The position numbers were made by a program, and so were the translations under genes. From Peptacetobacter hiranonis (GTDB lineage Bacteria > Bacillota > Clostridia > Peptostreptococcales > Peptostreptococcaceae): a stretch of 64,000 nt of DNA. This document shows positions 9,770 through 19,560 of the stretch, in pieces. Where the stretch lies: contig NZ_CP036523.1 in assembly GCF_008151785.1 (NCBI RefSeq), positions 434,001 to 498,000 of the forward strand, written 5' to 3'. The notes beneath the pieces were generated by a model, which had not been told where the DNA came from, ran no database searches, and worked only from the letters and a program-made list of their open reading frames with translations. Each line of letters begins with the position of its first letter. Position 1 is the stretch's first letter.

Positions 9770-10714
9770 ATGATTACAACTGTAACATTAAATGTTTCGT
9801 TAGATAAAGCCTATAGAATAAACACTGTTGTTGAAAGTGGAAAAGTTATAAGAGTATCTAGTTGTAATAATACTGCTGGAGGCAAAGGATTAAATGTATC
9901 TAGGGTTGTAGATATATGTGGTGAAAAAGTTCTAGCAACAGGGTTTGTAGGTGGAAATATAGGAAATCTAGTAGAAGAATTATTAGAAAAAGATAATATA
10001 GATAATAAATTTGTACATGTAAAAAGTGAAACAAGAAATTGTATAAATATTTTAGATGAGAATAATATTTCAACTGAATTTTTAGAATCTGGAGAGATGA
10101 TTTATGATAATGAAGTTGAAAAATTTATATCTGAATTTGATAAAATCATAGATTTAAGTGATGTAATTACAATATCTGGAAGTATACCTAAGGGTGTTCC
10201 TATAGATATATATTCAACACTTATAAAGATGATTAAGGAAAAAGGTAAGAAAGTTATATTAGATACATCAAATCAACCTCTTAAGGAAGGAATAAAAGCT
10301 CTTCCAACTATGATTAAACCTAACAGCGAGGAAATAGAAATGTTGTTAGGTTTAAGCATAAGTAACAAAACTGAGTTATTAGAGAGTGCTGTAAATCTTC
10401 ATAAAAAAGGAATAGAACTTGTAGTTGTATCTCTTGGAAAAGATGGAGCATTGTTAGTTTGTGATGAGGGAATATATCATGGAAAACCACCAAAGCTAGA
10501 AGTTGTAAATACTGTAGGATGTGGAGATTCTATGGTGGCAGCATTTGCTGTTGGTCTTAGTAGAGGGTACTCTTATAAAGAGTGCTTAAAATATGCGGTA
10601 TCTATATCTGCTGCAAATGCAATGTCTTTATCGACAGGAAGTTTTGAAAAAGAAACAGCAGAAGAAATTTACAATAATGTCGAAATTAAAGATATAGATT
10701 TCAATATAGAATAA
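9770..10714 (+). CDS. lacC: PfkB-family sugar kinase, probable tagatose-6-phosphate kinase
   Basis: This 314-residue ribokinase-fold kinase has the PfkB signature 1 region GGKGLNVSRV (about residues 40-50) and the catalytic motif NTVGCGDSMVAAF (about 248-260), in which Asp is the base. LacC and 1-phosphofructokinase (FruK) share this architecture. The context of galactitol dehydrogenase and bisphosphate aldolase suggests ATP-dependent phosphorylation of tagatose-6-phosphate to the 1,6-bisphosphate. It is the last gene of the module, before a terminator. Confidence 0.82.
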   Translation: MITTVTLNVSLDKAYRINTVVESGKVIRVSSCNNTAGGKGLNVSRVVDICGEKVLATGFVGGNIGNLVEELLEKDNIDNKFVHVKSETRNCINILDENNISTEFLESGEMIYDNEVEKFISEFDKIIDLSDVITISGSIPKGVPIDIYSTLIKMIKEKGKKVILDTSNQPLKEGIKALPTMIKPNSEEIEMLLGLSISNKTELLESAVNLHKKGIELVVVSLGKDGALLVCDEGIYHGKPPKLEVVNTVGCGDSMVAAFAVGLSRGYSYKECLKYAVSISAANAMSLSTGSFEKETAEEIYNNVEIKDIDFNIE

Positions 10715-10733
10715 AACTTAATATTAAAAAAAA

Positions 10734-10773
10734 GTCATCTTCTATGATAAAAATATCGTAGAGGATGATTTTT
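10734..10773 (+). terminator. Terminator of the galactitol operon
   Basis: GTCATCTTCTATGAT faces ATCGTAGAGGATGATT and is followed by a T-run. It is the only structure between the sugar operon and the cobalamin promoter. Confidence 0.85.
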
Positions 10774-10812
10774 TTTATATAATGAGAAAAATAACATTAA
10801 AATCATTAAAAA

Positions 10813-10844
10813 AGATAATTATTATCGTTGTTAAATAGTATAAT
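10813..10844 (+). promoter_or_regulatory. Cobalamin operon promoter with a Fur-like palindrome
   Basis: TATAAT at 10839-10844 is the likely -10. The expected -35 position (about 10816-10821) lies inside the perfect palindrome GATAAT-T-ATTATC (10814-10826). That palindrome matches the core of the 7-1-7 Fur-family box TGATAATnATTATCA except for the outermost base on each side. A bound repressor would cover the -35. No cobalamin riboswitch fits in the roughly 90 bases between the previous terminator and the first gene. Confidence 0.5.
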
Positions 10845-10883
10845 ATAAGATAGGAAAATTATACGTTGAAAGGAGTGAAATTT

Positions 10884-12422
10884 TTGAAAGGAAAAATAAT
10901 GTTTCAAGGAACTGCATCCAATGTAGGAAAGAGTATAATCGCTGCAGGTATGTGCAGAATTTTTGCTCAGGACGGATACAAAGTAGCTCCTTTTAAACCA
11001 CAGAACATGGCATTAAACTCTTTCATCACAGATGAAGGACTAGAGATGGGAAGAGCTCAGGTATTTCAGGCAGAAGCAGCAGGGATAAAACCAAAAGCAG
11101 ACATGAACCCAATCCTATTAAAGCCATGCGGAAATCATAGAAGTCAGGTGATTGTTAGAGGGAAAGTTGTTGGAGAGATGCACTCCTCTGAATATCATGA
11201 ATATAAATTAGAGTTAGTAGATATTTTAAAGGACACATTTTCTGATTTAGAAAATGAGTATGACGTAATTGTTATGGAAGGGGCAGGAAGTTGTGCCGAG
11301 ATAAATTTAAAAGAAAGAGATATCTCAAATATGGGTATGGCACAAATCGCTGATGCTCCAGTTGTTTTGGTATCTGATATAGATCGAGGTGGAGTATTTG
11401 CCTCTATTGTAGGTACACTTGCACTTTTAACTGAGGACGAGAGAAAAAGAGTGAAAGGTGTAATTATCAATAAATTTAGAGGAAAAAAAGAGTACTTTGC
11501 TGAAGGTGTGAAGATGCTTGAGGATATTATACATATACCTGTTTTGGGAGTTGTTCCATATTCTGATATTAAGATTGAGGACGAAGACAGTGTAACTACT
11601 AGATTCAAAAGGGCAACAAAGAAAAATGATATAAATATCGAAATAGTTAGGACTCCACATATGTCAAACTTTACAGATTTCAATATCTTTGAAACACAGA
11701 GCGATGTAAGTCTTAGATATGTTGATTTTGGTGAGTCTATTGGAAATCCTGATATGCTAATCATTCCAGGAACTAAGAGTACAGTAGATGATTTAAAATA
11801 TTTAAGAGAAACTGGACTTGAAGAACAGATAAAGGAATGTGCTAGAAGAGGAAAGCTAGTATTTGGAATTTGTGGAGGATACCAGATGCTTGGCAAAAAA
11901 ATTGTAGATAGATATGGTGTTGAAAGTGACAATTTAGAGGTAGAAGGAATAGGACTTTTAAATACTGTTACAGAATTTGAAAAAGAGAAAACTACTGTGC
12001 AGACAGAGAGAGTTATTTCTGATAATGTGCAAGGCTATTTAAATGATGTATCAGGAAAAAAAGTTAAAGGTTATGAGATACACATGGGAACTACAACAAA
12101 ACTAGATGAATGTGTATATGAAATATTTGCGAGTGAGCCTACAGGTTTAATAGATAAAAATATTGAGAACTGTTTAATAGGATGTTCAAATTCAGAAGGA
12201 AATGTTGTAGGTACTTACATACATGGAATTTTTGATGAGATAGATTTTACTAGAACTCTTCTAAACACAATAAGAGCTGAGAAGGGATTAGAAGCTATAA
12301 CTAGTGAGGTAAAATCATTTAAAGAGTTTAAAAATAGAGAATATGACAGACTTGCGGATATGCTAAGAGAAAACTTAGACATGGAAAAAATATACGAAAT
12401 AGTTAAAAATTCAAGCAAGTAA
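10884..12422 (+). CDS. cbiP: Cobyric acid synthase (glutamine-hydrolysing)
   Basis: CbiP amidates positions b, d, e and g of adenosylcobyrinic acid diamide using ATP and glutamine. The N-terminal dethiobiotin-synthetase-like ATPase starts with [11 protein letters not shown]. The C-terminal class I glutamine amidotransferase has its nucleophile Cys in [11 protein letters not shown] and a later conserved His in YIHGIFD. I use the TTG at 10884, 8 bp after AGGAG; an upstream in-frame TTG at 10866 precedes that ribosome site. The product is about 512 residues. It is the first gene of a 17-gene operon running to 27594. Confidence 0.95.
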   Translation: MKGKIMFQGTASNVGKSIIAAGMCRIFAQDGYKVAPFKPQNMALNSFITDEGLEMGRAQVFQAEAAGIKPKADMNPILLKPCGNHRSQVIVRGKVVGEMHSSEYHEYKLELVDILKDTFSDLENEYDVIVMEGAGSCAEINLKERDISNMGMAQIADAPVVLVSDIDRGGVFASIVGTLALLTEDERKRVKGVIINKFRGKKEYFAEGVKMLEDIIHIPVLGVVPYSDIKIEDEDSVTTRFKRATKKNDINIEIVRTPHMSNFTDFNIFETQSDVSLRYVDFGESIGNPDMLIIPGTKSTVDDLKYLRETGLEEQIKECARRGKLVFGICGGYQMLGKKIVDRYGVESDNLEVEGIGLLNTVTEFEKEKTTVQTERVISDNVQGYLNDVSGKKVKGYEIHMGTTTKLDECVYEIFASEPTGLIDKNIENCLIGCSNSEGNVVGTYIHGIFDEIDFTRTLLNTIRAEKGLEAITSEVKSFKEFKNREYDRLADMLRENLDMEKIYEIVKNSSK

Positions 12423-12458
12423 ATAGTTAATGCTATTAATTAATAGGAGATTTTAAAT

Positions 12459-13835
12459 ATGAAAAAAATTATGATTGCAGGGACTTCAAGTGGAGTTGGA
12501 AAGACTACAATTTCACTTGGGATTATGCGGGCACTTACAAAGAGAAATCTAAAGGTGCAGCCATACAAGGTTGGGCCTGATTATATAGATCCGTCTTTTC
12601 ATACATTTATAACTGGCAGAGATTCTAGAAACCTAGATTCTTATATGTTAGACGATGAAAAGATTAAATACATAGTAAATACTGCATCAAAGGATGCCGA
12701 TATTTCTGTGATTGAGGGGGTTATGGGGCTTTATGATGGATTTGGAACTGATATAGATAACTGTAGCAGTTCTTATACGTCAAAGATTACCAAAACTCCA
12801 GTAATACTAGTGATAAATGGAAAGGCAATGGCTGCATCTGCTGCAGCGACAGTACTTGGTTATTTAAACTTAGATAAAAATGTAAATATCATAGGTGTTA
12901 TTGCAAATAACGTAAAAACTGAAAGCCACTTTAATATAATAAAAGAGTCTGTAAAAAAATACTGTGGGCTAGAAGTTTTTGGATACTTCCCACCAAATGA
13001 TAAATTTGCACTTGAATCAAGACATCTAGGTCTTGTTCCAATGGATGAGGTTGAAAAATTATCTGAGAAATTCTCATCTCTTGCGGATGAAATTGAAAAG
13101 TATATAGATGTAGATAGAATTATAGAATTATCAGAGAGCGAAGAGGTTGTCAGCAAATTTGACTTAGCTGAGGAAATGGAAAAGAAGAATTTATTTGAAT
13201 TAGCTGAGGGAAAAACTGTTGCGATTGCACATGATAAGGCATTTAACTTCTACTATAGAGAAAATATAGAGATATTTGAAAAACTTGGAATAGAAATAAA
13301 ATACTTTAGTCCTCTTGAGGATGTAGAGGTTCCGACGTGTGACTTTGTCTACATTGGTGGCGGATTTCCAGAGATTTTTGCTGAGGAATTAGAGAAAAAT
13401 GAGTCTATAAGAAAATCAATATTTGACTTGTACGAAAACAATACTCCAATATATGCAGAATGTGGAGGACTTATGTATTTAGGAAAATCTATTATAGATA
13501 AGTCTGGAGTTGAAAGAAGTATGGTTGGGATTTTTGAAGGTGTCAGTGAAATGACTCCTAGACTTAGAAGATTTGGATACTGTGAAGGAAAAGCCATAGA
13601 AAAGACAGTTATCTCAAAAGAAGGAGATTGTATAAGAGGGCACGAATTCCATCATTCAATATTTAAAAGTGACGAAAAATGCGCTTATAAGATGAGAAAA
13701 ATTAGAGATGGAAAAGTTGTAGATGAATGGGAAGGAGGATATAGCAAGAAAAATACACTTGCGACATATCTTCACACTCATTTTTACAACAATTTGGATT
13801 GTATAGAAAATATACTTAAAAACTGTGAAAGATAA
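12459..13835 (+). CDS. cbiA: Cobyrinic acid a,c-diamide synthase
   Basis: CbiA amidates the a and c side chains of cobyrinic acid. The 458-residue protein has an N-terminal ATPase P-loop (GTSSGVGKTT) and a C-terminal glutamine amidotransferase with its Cys in IYAECGGLMYLG. Family length is about 450 residues. An AGGAG-like site precedes the ATG. Its position after cbiP matches their consecutive amidation roles, although CbiA acts earlier in the pathway. Confidence 0.95.
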   Translation: MKKIMIAGTSSGVGKTTISLGIMRALTKRNLKVQPYKVGPDYIDPSFHTFITGRDSRNLDSYMLDDEKIKYIVNTASKDADISVIEGVMGLYDGFGTDIDNCSSSYTSKITKTPVILVINGKAMAASAAATVLGYLNLDKNVNIIGVIANNVKTESHFNIIKESVKKYCGLEVFGYFPPNDKFALESRHLGLVPMDEVEKLSEKFSSLADEIEKYIDVDRIIELSESEEVVSKFDLAEEMEKKNLFELAEGKTVAIAHDKAFNFYYRENIEIFEKLGIEIKYFSPLEDVEVPTCDFVYIGGGFPEIFAEELEKNESIRKSIFDLYENNTPIYAECGGLMYLGKSIIDKSGVERSMVGIFEGVSEMTPRLRRFGYCEGKAIEKTVISKEGDCIRGHEFHHSIFKSDEKCAYKMRKIRDGKVVDEWEGGYSKKNTLATYLHTHFYNNLDCIENILKNCER

Positions 13836-13853
13836 TAGAAGGAAATTTTGATT

Positions 13854-14867
13854 ATGGGAAATTTATTTACACCACAGGTAACAAGTACGGTTGTTTTTAC
13901 TGTGATTGGATATAGTTTTGCAAATATACTTATTATGATTCTGGGGTACATAATGGACTTGGTGTTTGGGGATCCGTATTGGTTTCCGCATCCAGTTAGA
14001 TTTATAGGTAAGTTGATAAGCAAGACAGAAAAATTTATAAGAAAGCATGCGAAATCAGAGAAATCTCTAAAATATTGGGGAATTTTGATGTGGTTAGTGC
14101 CTGTTGTTACAACAGCGCTTGTTACAGCATTGATTGTAAAGATTGCAAGCTTCAATAAATATGTAGAAATTTTTGTTAGTGCATTTATAATCTACACAAC
14201 ACTTTCTACAAAGTGTTTAAAGGACGAGGCTACAAAAATTTACAACGTACTTGAAACTGGAGATATAAAAAAATCGAGAGTGCAGCTTTCATATATAGTA
14301 GGTCGTGATACTACAAATCTTAGCCAATCTGAGATAATAAGGGCTACAGTTGAGACAGTTGCCGAAAATACTGTAGATGGAACAATTTCGCCGATGTTCT
14401 ACGGATTTTTATTCGGCCCTGTAGGAGCAATGACTTATAAGGCGATAAACACATTAGACTCAATGGTTGGATATAAGAATGATAAATATTTAAACCTTGG
14501 ATGTGTATCTGCAAAATTAGATGATGTAGCCAACTTTATTCCAGCAAGATTAACTGCGATATTTATGCCTTTAGGAGCATTTTTATGCGGTATGAATGGA
14601 TTAAACTCGTTTAAAATAGCGATTAGAGATAGAAAAAATCACAAAAGTCCAAACTGTGCATTTGCAGAAGGTGCAGCAGCTGGAGCTATTGGAGTACAGC
14701 TTGGTGGAACAAATATCTACTTTGGGAAGGAAGTATACAAGCCTACTATTGGAGATAAGAAAAGAGAATTAGAAAACTACGACATAGTTAGAATGAATAA
14801 GCTTATGTATGCGACAACAGCTAATGCACTTTTAATTTTATCAGCGTTGTTTTGCATTATGATATAA
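13854..14867 (+). CDS. cbiB: Adenosylcobinamide-phosphate synthase, membrane protein
   Basis: This integral membrane protein joins aminopropanol phosphate to adenosylcobyric acid. CbiB family features are MDLVFGDPYWFPHPVRFIGK near the N terminus, GRDTTNLSQSEIIRATVETVAENTVDG in the middle, and several hydrophobic helices. The ATG at 13854 lies 10 bp after AAGGA; the alternative TTG at 13848 is only 4 bp away. The product has 337 residues. It acts with the CobD and PduX proteins encoded next. Confidence 0.93.
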   Translation: MGNLFTPQVTSTVVFTVIGYSFANILIMILGYIMDLVFGDPYWFPHPVRFIGKLISKTEKFIRKHAKSEKSLKYWGILMWLVPVVTTALVTALIVKIASFNKYVEIFVSAFIIYTTLSTKCLKDEATKIYNVLETGDIKKSRVQLSYIVGRDTTNLSQSEIIRATVETVAENTVDGTISPMFYGFLFGPVGAMTYKAINTLDSMVGYKNDKYLNLGCVSAKLDDVANFIPARLTAIFMPLGAFLCGMNGLNSFKIAIRDRKNHKSPNCAFAEGAAAGAIGVQLGGTNIYFGKEVYKPTIGDKKRELENYDIVRMNKLMYATTANALLILSALFCIMI

Positions 14868-14906
14868 TATATTAATACTGTTAAAAGGAGAGTTTGGAAA
14901 GAATTG

Positions 14907-16043
14907 ATGGAAAATAATTTGAATAAAAAAAATAAATCTACCAAAGAAAAAGAGTTCAATAAAGAAAAAGTTAATATAAACTCAGTTCATGGGGCAGATA
15001 TCAATTCAGCAGCCGAACTCTATGGACTTGAAGCAGATAAAATTATCGACTTTAGCTCAAATATTAATCCATTTATTGTAGATAGTATGGATAAGATTGT
15101 CGCAGCTGGAGTAGGTAGTTTACAAAAATATCCAGATATAAAATACAGACGACTTAGAAAAAATATAGCAGACTACCTTGGAGTAGATGATAGTCAAGTT
15201 ATTCCTGGAAATGGAGCAACGGAGATAATCTACCTCCTTATGAGAAGTCTAAGTGGAAGACTTGCTATAATCAATCCAACTTTTTCTGAGTATAGAAAAG
15301 GTGCAGAGATTGCAGGTCTAAGTGTAGTAGATTTTGTGATGGATTGGAAGAAAGATTTTAAACTTGATTTAGACGAAATTTACAGAAGAAAAGACGAATT
15401 TGATAGTATATTTATTTGCAATCCAAACAATCCAGATGGATCTGTTAGAGAAATAAAAAAACTATTGGAATTTGCAGAAAAAGAAGGAAAGTTGCTTATA
15501 GTGGACGAAACCTTTATCGAATTTGCTGACTCTGAAAAAGAGATAAGTCTTGTAAATATGGTCGAAAAATCAAAGAACTTATTCATAATTAGAGCAGTCA
15601 CAAAATTCTTTGGAATACCAGGAATTAGGCTAGGTTATGGAATAAGCTCAAATAGGGAATTACTTCAAAAAATGTACGATGAGAAAGAGCCTTGGACGAT
15701 AAACTCATTTGCAGATTCTGCATCTGATTTTATATTTAAAGAGGAGGAGTACATAAGAAAAAGCAAGGAGTATTTTTCTAAAGAAAGAGTATGTATGATA
15801 AATGAAATAAATAAAATAGATGGAATAAAGGCATTTAATTCAGATGCGAATTTTATTCTAGTTAGATTTGAAAATAGAAATGTATTGGATGTGAAAGAAA
15901 ATTTATTAAAAAGGGCAGGTCTTCTCATTAGAGATGCGTCTAATTTTATTGGTTTAGATTCTAGTTTTGCTAGAGTAGCTATTAAAAATCATGAACAAAA
16001 TACTGTACTTGTAGATGCACTTAGATCTGTATTGGGTGAATAG
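14907..16043 (+). CDS. cobD: L-threonine-O-3-phosphate decarboxylase, PLP-dependent
   Basis: CobD decarboxylates L-threonine phosphate to (R)-1-amino-2-propanol phosphate. It is a class I/II aminotransferase-fold enzyme with SSNINPF near the substrate pocket, NPNNPDGS, and the PLP lysine in AVTKFFGIPGIRLGYG. A lysine-rich extension of about 25 residues precedes the conserved start VHGADINSAAELYG. A TTG at 14904 directly before the ATG is an alternative start. Its 3' end overlaps the threonine kinase gene. Confidence 0.9.
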   Translation: MENNLNKKNKSTKEKEFNKEKVNINSVHGADINSAAELYGLEADKIIDFSSNINPFIVDSMDKIVAAGVGSLQKYPDIKYRRLRKNIADYLGVDDSQVIPGNGATEIIYLLMRSLSGRLAIINPTFSEYRKGAEIAGLSVVDFVMDWKKDFKLDLDEIYRRKDEFDSIFICNPNNPDGSVREIKKLLEFAEKEGKLLIVDETFIEFADSEKEISLVNMVEKSKNLFIIRAVTKFFGIPGIRLGYGISSNRELLQKMYDEKEPWTINSFADSASDFIFKEEEYIRKSKEYFSKERVCMINEINKIDGIKAFNSDANFILVRFENRNVLDVKENLLKRAGLLIRDASNFIGLDSSFARVAIKNHEQNTVLVDALRSVLGE

Positions 16044-16965
16044 AGTGAAAGGTTATGCAAAATGCCCTGCTTCTTGTGGAGAGTTTGTTCAGGGAATGAT
16101 AGGAAATGAAGAGTACCTCTGCTCCTATGCTGTAAATCTTTTTTCGGAAGTTTACCTTGAAGAGAGAAAAGATGGTGAGGAAGAGGATTTAACTGAAAGA
16201 GTTAAAGGAACAGAAAAGAAAATATACATAAGAAATGTAAAAAAATCAAGATTGGCTATCAGAAAAGTATTTGAAAAATACGATATACCAGTTGAAACGC
16301 TAAACAATTTATCTGTAAAAATAATAAGTGAGGTTCCTGTAAGCAAGGGAATGGGTAGCTCAACTGCAGATATAGGAGCTGCTATAGGAGCTGCATTAAA
16401 TCTTATAGGAGAAAAGATGACTCCAGAAGAAATTGCAGAAATAGCATCATCAATAGAGCCTACAGATTCTGTATTTATGGAGGATAATGTAATATTTAAT
16501 CCAGTTAAGGGTAAAGTGAAGGAAAAACTTGGGTATATAGATGATATGAAAGTTTTACTTCTTGAGCCAAATAAATATCTAAATACTGTGGATCTTAGAA
16601 AAAATAGAATGTATAAAGAGGCAAAGATGAGAAATAGAGAAATCATCGAAAATGCCTTCAAGATGCTAAAAAAAGGATTCACTGAAAAAGATAGAGAGAT
16701 GATTGGTAGAGCTTGTACTGCTAGTAGTTTAGCCAATGAAAATATCTGTAAAAAAGAGTATCTACATGAGATTATCGAGGTATCTGATAAATTTGGTGGA
16801 TTTGGAGTAAATGTTGCACATAGTGGTACAATAGTCGGAATTTTAGTGGATAAAGACTTTGATTGTACTGAGATGATAGCTGAATTAAAAAGAAGAGAAA
16901 TAGACAAAGTTTATTCAGATATGTACACATTAGATATCATCAAAGGTGGAATAAGATACGAATAA
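16036..16965 (+). CDS. pduX: L-threonine kinase, GHMP family
   Basis: This enzyme phosphorylates free L-threonine, feeding CobD. The GHMP kinase ATP loop is PVSKGMGSSTADIGAAIG, and GGFGVNVAHSGTIVGIL is the C-terminal glycine-rich motif. The N-terminal AKCPASCGEFVQG is characteristic of PduX-like proteins. Likely starts are GTG at 16036 or 16045. The first overlaps cobD by 8 bases, suggesting translational coupling. Finding it beside cobD shows that aminopropanol is made from threonine. Confidence 0.88.
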   Translation: MNRVKGYAKCPASCGEFVQGMIGNEEYLCSYAVNLFSEVYLEERKDGEEEDLTERVKGTEKKIYIRNVKKSRLAIRKVFEKYDIPVETLNNLSVKIISEVPVSKGMGSSTADIGAAIGAALNLIGEKMTPEEIAEIASSIEPTDSVFMEDNVIFNPVKGKVKEKLGYIDDMKVLLLEPNKYLNTVDLRKNRMYKEAKMRNREIIENAFKMLKKGFTEKDREMIGRACTASSLANENICKKEYLHEIIEVSDKFGGFGVNVAHSGTIVGILVDKDFDCTEMIAELKRREIDKVYSDMYTLDIIKGGIRYE

Positions 16966-16986
16966 AAAATAAAAGGAGGGATTTTT

Positions 16987-17625
16987 TTGGATTATATTAA
17001 AAACCCTATGAAGATTGAAGAGAGAAGTTTTGAGATTATACAGGGAATAATAGACGATATAAGACCTGGATATGAGTACAAAAGTGAAATAGAAGAAAAA
17101 ATAATAAAAAGAGCGATACACACAACTGCCGATTTTGAGTATTTAGATATTCTAAAAATATCTGATAATGCGGCTGAGATAATAAAGGATGCTCTTGAAA
17201 ATAAGGCTAGTATTTACACAGATACTACTATGGCTTTAAGTGGGATAAACAAGAGAAAGCTAGATAAATTAGGTTGTAATTATGCTTGTTTAGTTGCAGA
17301 TGAGAGAACTGTTGCAAGAGCTAAGGAAAAAGAGATTACAAGATCTATGGCTGCGGTTGAGATAGCAGCTGAGGACAAAGGAAGAAAGATTTTTGTTCTT
17401 GGAAATGCGCCAACAGCATTGTTTAAGGTTATAGAAATGGTAGAAGCAGGAGAGATGGAAGTGGATGCTGTTATAGGTGTTCCAGTTGGATTTGTTGGAG
17501 CAGCTGAGTCAAAAGAAAGACTTGCAGAAACAGATATACCATACATACTTTCTGAAGGAAGAAAAGGTGGAAGTAATCTAGCTGCTGCAATAATCAATGC
17601 TATACTTTACAGCATAGAGAGATAG
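16987..17625 (+). CDS. cbiC: Cobalt-precorrin-8 methylmutase
   Basis: CbiC moves the C11 methyl group to C12, giving cobyrinic acid. The 212-residue length and motifs TADFEYLDIL (with the active His at the preceding RAIHTTADFE), DTTMALSGI and GVPVGFVGAAESK fit the family. It starts with TTG at 16987, 6 bp after AAAGGAGGG. Although it acts last in ring modification it is encoded upstream of the other methyltransferases. Confidence 0.93.
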   Translation: MDYIKNPMKIEERSFEIIQGIIDDIRPGYEYKSEIEEKIIKRAIHTTADFEYLDILKISDNAAEIIKDALENKASIYTDTTMALSGINKRKLDKLGCNYACLVADERTVARAKEKEITRSMAAVEIAAEDKGRKIFVLGNAPTALFKVIEMVEAGEMEVDAVIGVPVGFVGAAESKERLAETDIPYILSEGRKGGSNLAAAIINAILYSIER

Positions 17626-17633
17626 TTTGTATT

Positions 17634-18851
17634 ATGGAAGAATTTGTATATATAGACGGAAAAAAATACAGAAGAGGATATACAACAGGATCTTGTGCAA
17701 CTGCAGTTTCAAAGGCTGCTGTGTATATGCTTTTAACTAATGAAAAAATAGATACGGTAAATATAGACACACCAAAGGGGATATACTTATCTATTCCTGT
17801 TGTTTCTAGTGAGATTAAAAAGAATGAGGATACGGGAGAAATTTATTCAATCTGCTCTGTAGAAAAAGACGGTGGAGATGATATAGATGCCACAAATGGG
17901 ATAGAGATATTTGCAAAGGCAACTTGGGTGTATGAAGATGAGATAGATAAAAGCGAGAAAAATTTTTCTTTTGAAGGAGATGGATTCTGTGTGTTTTCTG
18001 GAGATGGAGTAGGAATTATCACTAAAAAAGGTTTGAGTGTAGAACCAGGTAGACCTGCGATAAACCCAGTTCCACAGAAGATGATTGCAAAAGAAGTAGA
18101 GTCCATTTTAAAAGCAAGTGGAGAAAATGTATTAAACGATAAAAATAGTTTAGATAATCGAAAAAAAGTAATAAAGATAACTATTTTTATTCCTAAGGGA
18201 GAAGAAGTTGCAAATAAGACATTCAACCCTAGACTTGGAATTGTAGGTGGGATATCTATAATTGGAACAAGCGGCATTGTTGAGCCAATGAGCGATGATG
18301 GTTGGAAAAAGTCGCTTTCAATAGAGCTTAATATGAAAAAAGAGCTTGGAATGGATAAGATTATACTTGTTCCAGGAAATCATGGAGAGAGCTTTATTTC
18401 AGATAGGATTGGAGAAAATAGTTCTGTTGTTAGGACGAGCAATTTCTTAGGATATATGTTAATGGAAGCTAAGAGAATGGGATTTAAAAAAATTCTTTTG
18501 GCTGGACATATTGGTAAATTTATAAAATTATCTGCAGGAATTTTTAACACTCACAGCAAGGTCGCAGATGCTAGAAATGAGATACTTATAGCAAATTTAG
18601 CATTGATGGGTGCTTCAACAGAGTTAGTGAGAAAGATTGATTCTTGCCTTACAACTGAGGAAGCTACAGATATTGTATATGAAAATGGATTTGGAGAAGT
18701 TTTCGATATAATTTGCGAAAAGTGTAAAAAAAGAGCAGAGATGCATGTAGATAATGAGATTGAGATAGAAGTATTTATTTTTAAAATGGATAAGACAGTA
18801 CTTGGAAAAAGTAAAAATGCCGAGGAAATGTTGGACAGTTTTAGAAAATAA
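17634..18851 (+). CDS. cbiD: Cobalt-precorrin-5B C1-methyltransferase
   Basis: CbiD methylates C1 of cobalt-precorrin-5B using SAM. The 405-residue protein begins with the family signature RRGYTTGSCATAVSKAA. It also has VEPGRPAINPVPQKMI and GIVGGISIIGTSGIVEPMS and a Cys-bearing C-terminal region. CbiD is specific to the anaerobic cobalamin route, so this gene by itself diagnoses early cobalt insertion. The gap to cbiC is 8 bp. Confidence 0.95.
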   Translation: MEEFVYIDGKKYRRGYTTGSCATAVSKAAVYMLLTNEKIDTVNIDTPKGIYLSIPVVSSEIKKNEDTGEIYSICSVEKDGGDDIDATNGIEIFAKATWVYEDEIDKSEKNFSFEGDGFCVFSGDGVGIITKKGLSVEPGRPAINPVPQKMIAKEVESILKASGENVLNDKNSLDNRKKVIKITIFIPKGEEVANKTFNPRLGIVGGISIIGTSGIVEPMSDDGWKKSLSIELNMKKELGMDKIILVPGNHGESFISDRIGENSSVVRTSNFLGYMLMEAKRMGFKKILLAGHIGKFIKLSAGIFNTHSKVADARNEILIANLALMGASTELVRKIDSCLTTEEATDIVYENGFGEVFDIICEKCKKRAEMHVDNEIEIEVFIFKMDKTVLGKSKNAEEMLDSFRK

Positions 18852-18886
18852 AATGTTGATAGAGTTTTAATTCTTTGGAGGAAGAT

Positions 18887-19498
18887 ATGCTAAATGTAGT
18901 TGGGATAGGACCTGGAAACGATGGCTATATAACTGAGGTTGGCAAAAAAATTATCGCTGAATCTGATGTATTAATCGGTGGTAAGAGAAATCTTGAGATT
19001 TTTGAGAATTTTTGTGGCGAGAAAATTGTTTTAGGTGCTAATCTAGTGGAAATAAAAAATTATATAAATGAAAATATAGAAAAAAATATAACTGTTATAG
19101 CATCTGGAGATCCGTCTGTCTACGGAATAGGTAAATATCTGAGCAAAAATGTAGATAATGAAAAGATGGAAATAATTCCAGGGATTAGCTCAATGCAGTA
19201 TATGTTTTCGAGAATAAAAGTAGATATGAACGATTTATATATGACTAGCAGTCATGGAAGAGAGCCGGATTTTGATTATCTGCTATCTCACAGTAAAGTG
19301 TGTATGGTTACGGATTCAAAGATTGGGCCTAGAGAAATTGCCCGGGAAATAATCAAAAGGGATTTGAAAAAAACTATGGCTGTTGGCGAAAATCTTTCAT
19401 ACGATAATGAAAAAATAACCATTGGAAAACCAGAGGATATTTTAAAAATAGAAAAATACGATATGAATATTGTTGTAATATTAGACGATGAGCAATAG
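18887..19498 (+). CDS. cbiE: Cobalt-precorrin-7 C5-methyltransferase
   Basis: This is a tetrapyrrole methylase of 203 residues with the N-terminal GIGPGNDGYITEVG loop and SGDPSVYGIGKYL. The ATG at 18887 is preceded at 5 bp by GGAGG; an in-frame TTG at 18875 overlaps that ribosome site and is unlikely. CbiE and CbiT are separate here, whereas in aerobic species they are fused as CobL. CbiT follows 62 bp downstream. Confidence 0.92.
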   Translation: MLNVVGIGPGNDGYITEVGKKIIAESDVLIGGKRNLEIFENFCGEKIVLGANLVEIKNYINENIEKNITVIASGDPSVYGIGKYLSKNVDNEKMEIIPGISSMQYMFSRIKVDMNDLYMTSSHGREPDFDYLLSHSKVCMVTDSKIGPREIAREIIKRDLKKTMAVGENLSYDNEKITIGKPEDILKIEKYDMNIVVILDDEQ

Positions 19499-19560
19499 TT
19501 GATATATTAATAATAGACATATAAATTGAAAGTAGATTTTACGGAAATAGGTGAAACTTA

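Noticed and set aside
10774-10883. Cobalamin riboswitch upstream of cbiP
   Set aside because: Only about 110 bases are available and no B12-box or large multi-stem fold is visible.
11195-11932. Long open frame on the minus strand (245 codons)
   Set aside because: It lies entirely inside cbiP, whose motifs are clear. The translation is serine- and isoleucine-rich with no domain, as expected of a shadow frame.
16152-16907. Long open frame on the minus strand (251 codons)
   Set aside because: It is opposite pduX and has low-complexity Ser/Phe/Ile composition and no ribosome site. The plus-strand kinase explains the region.
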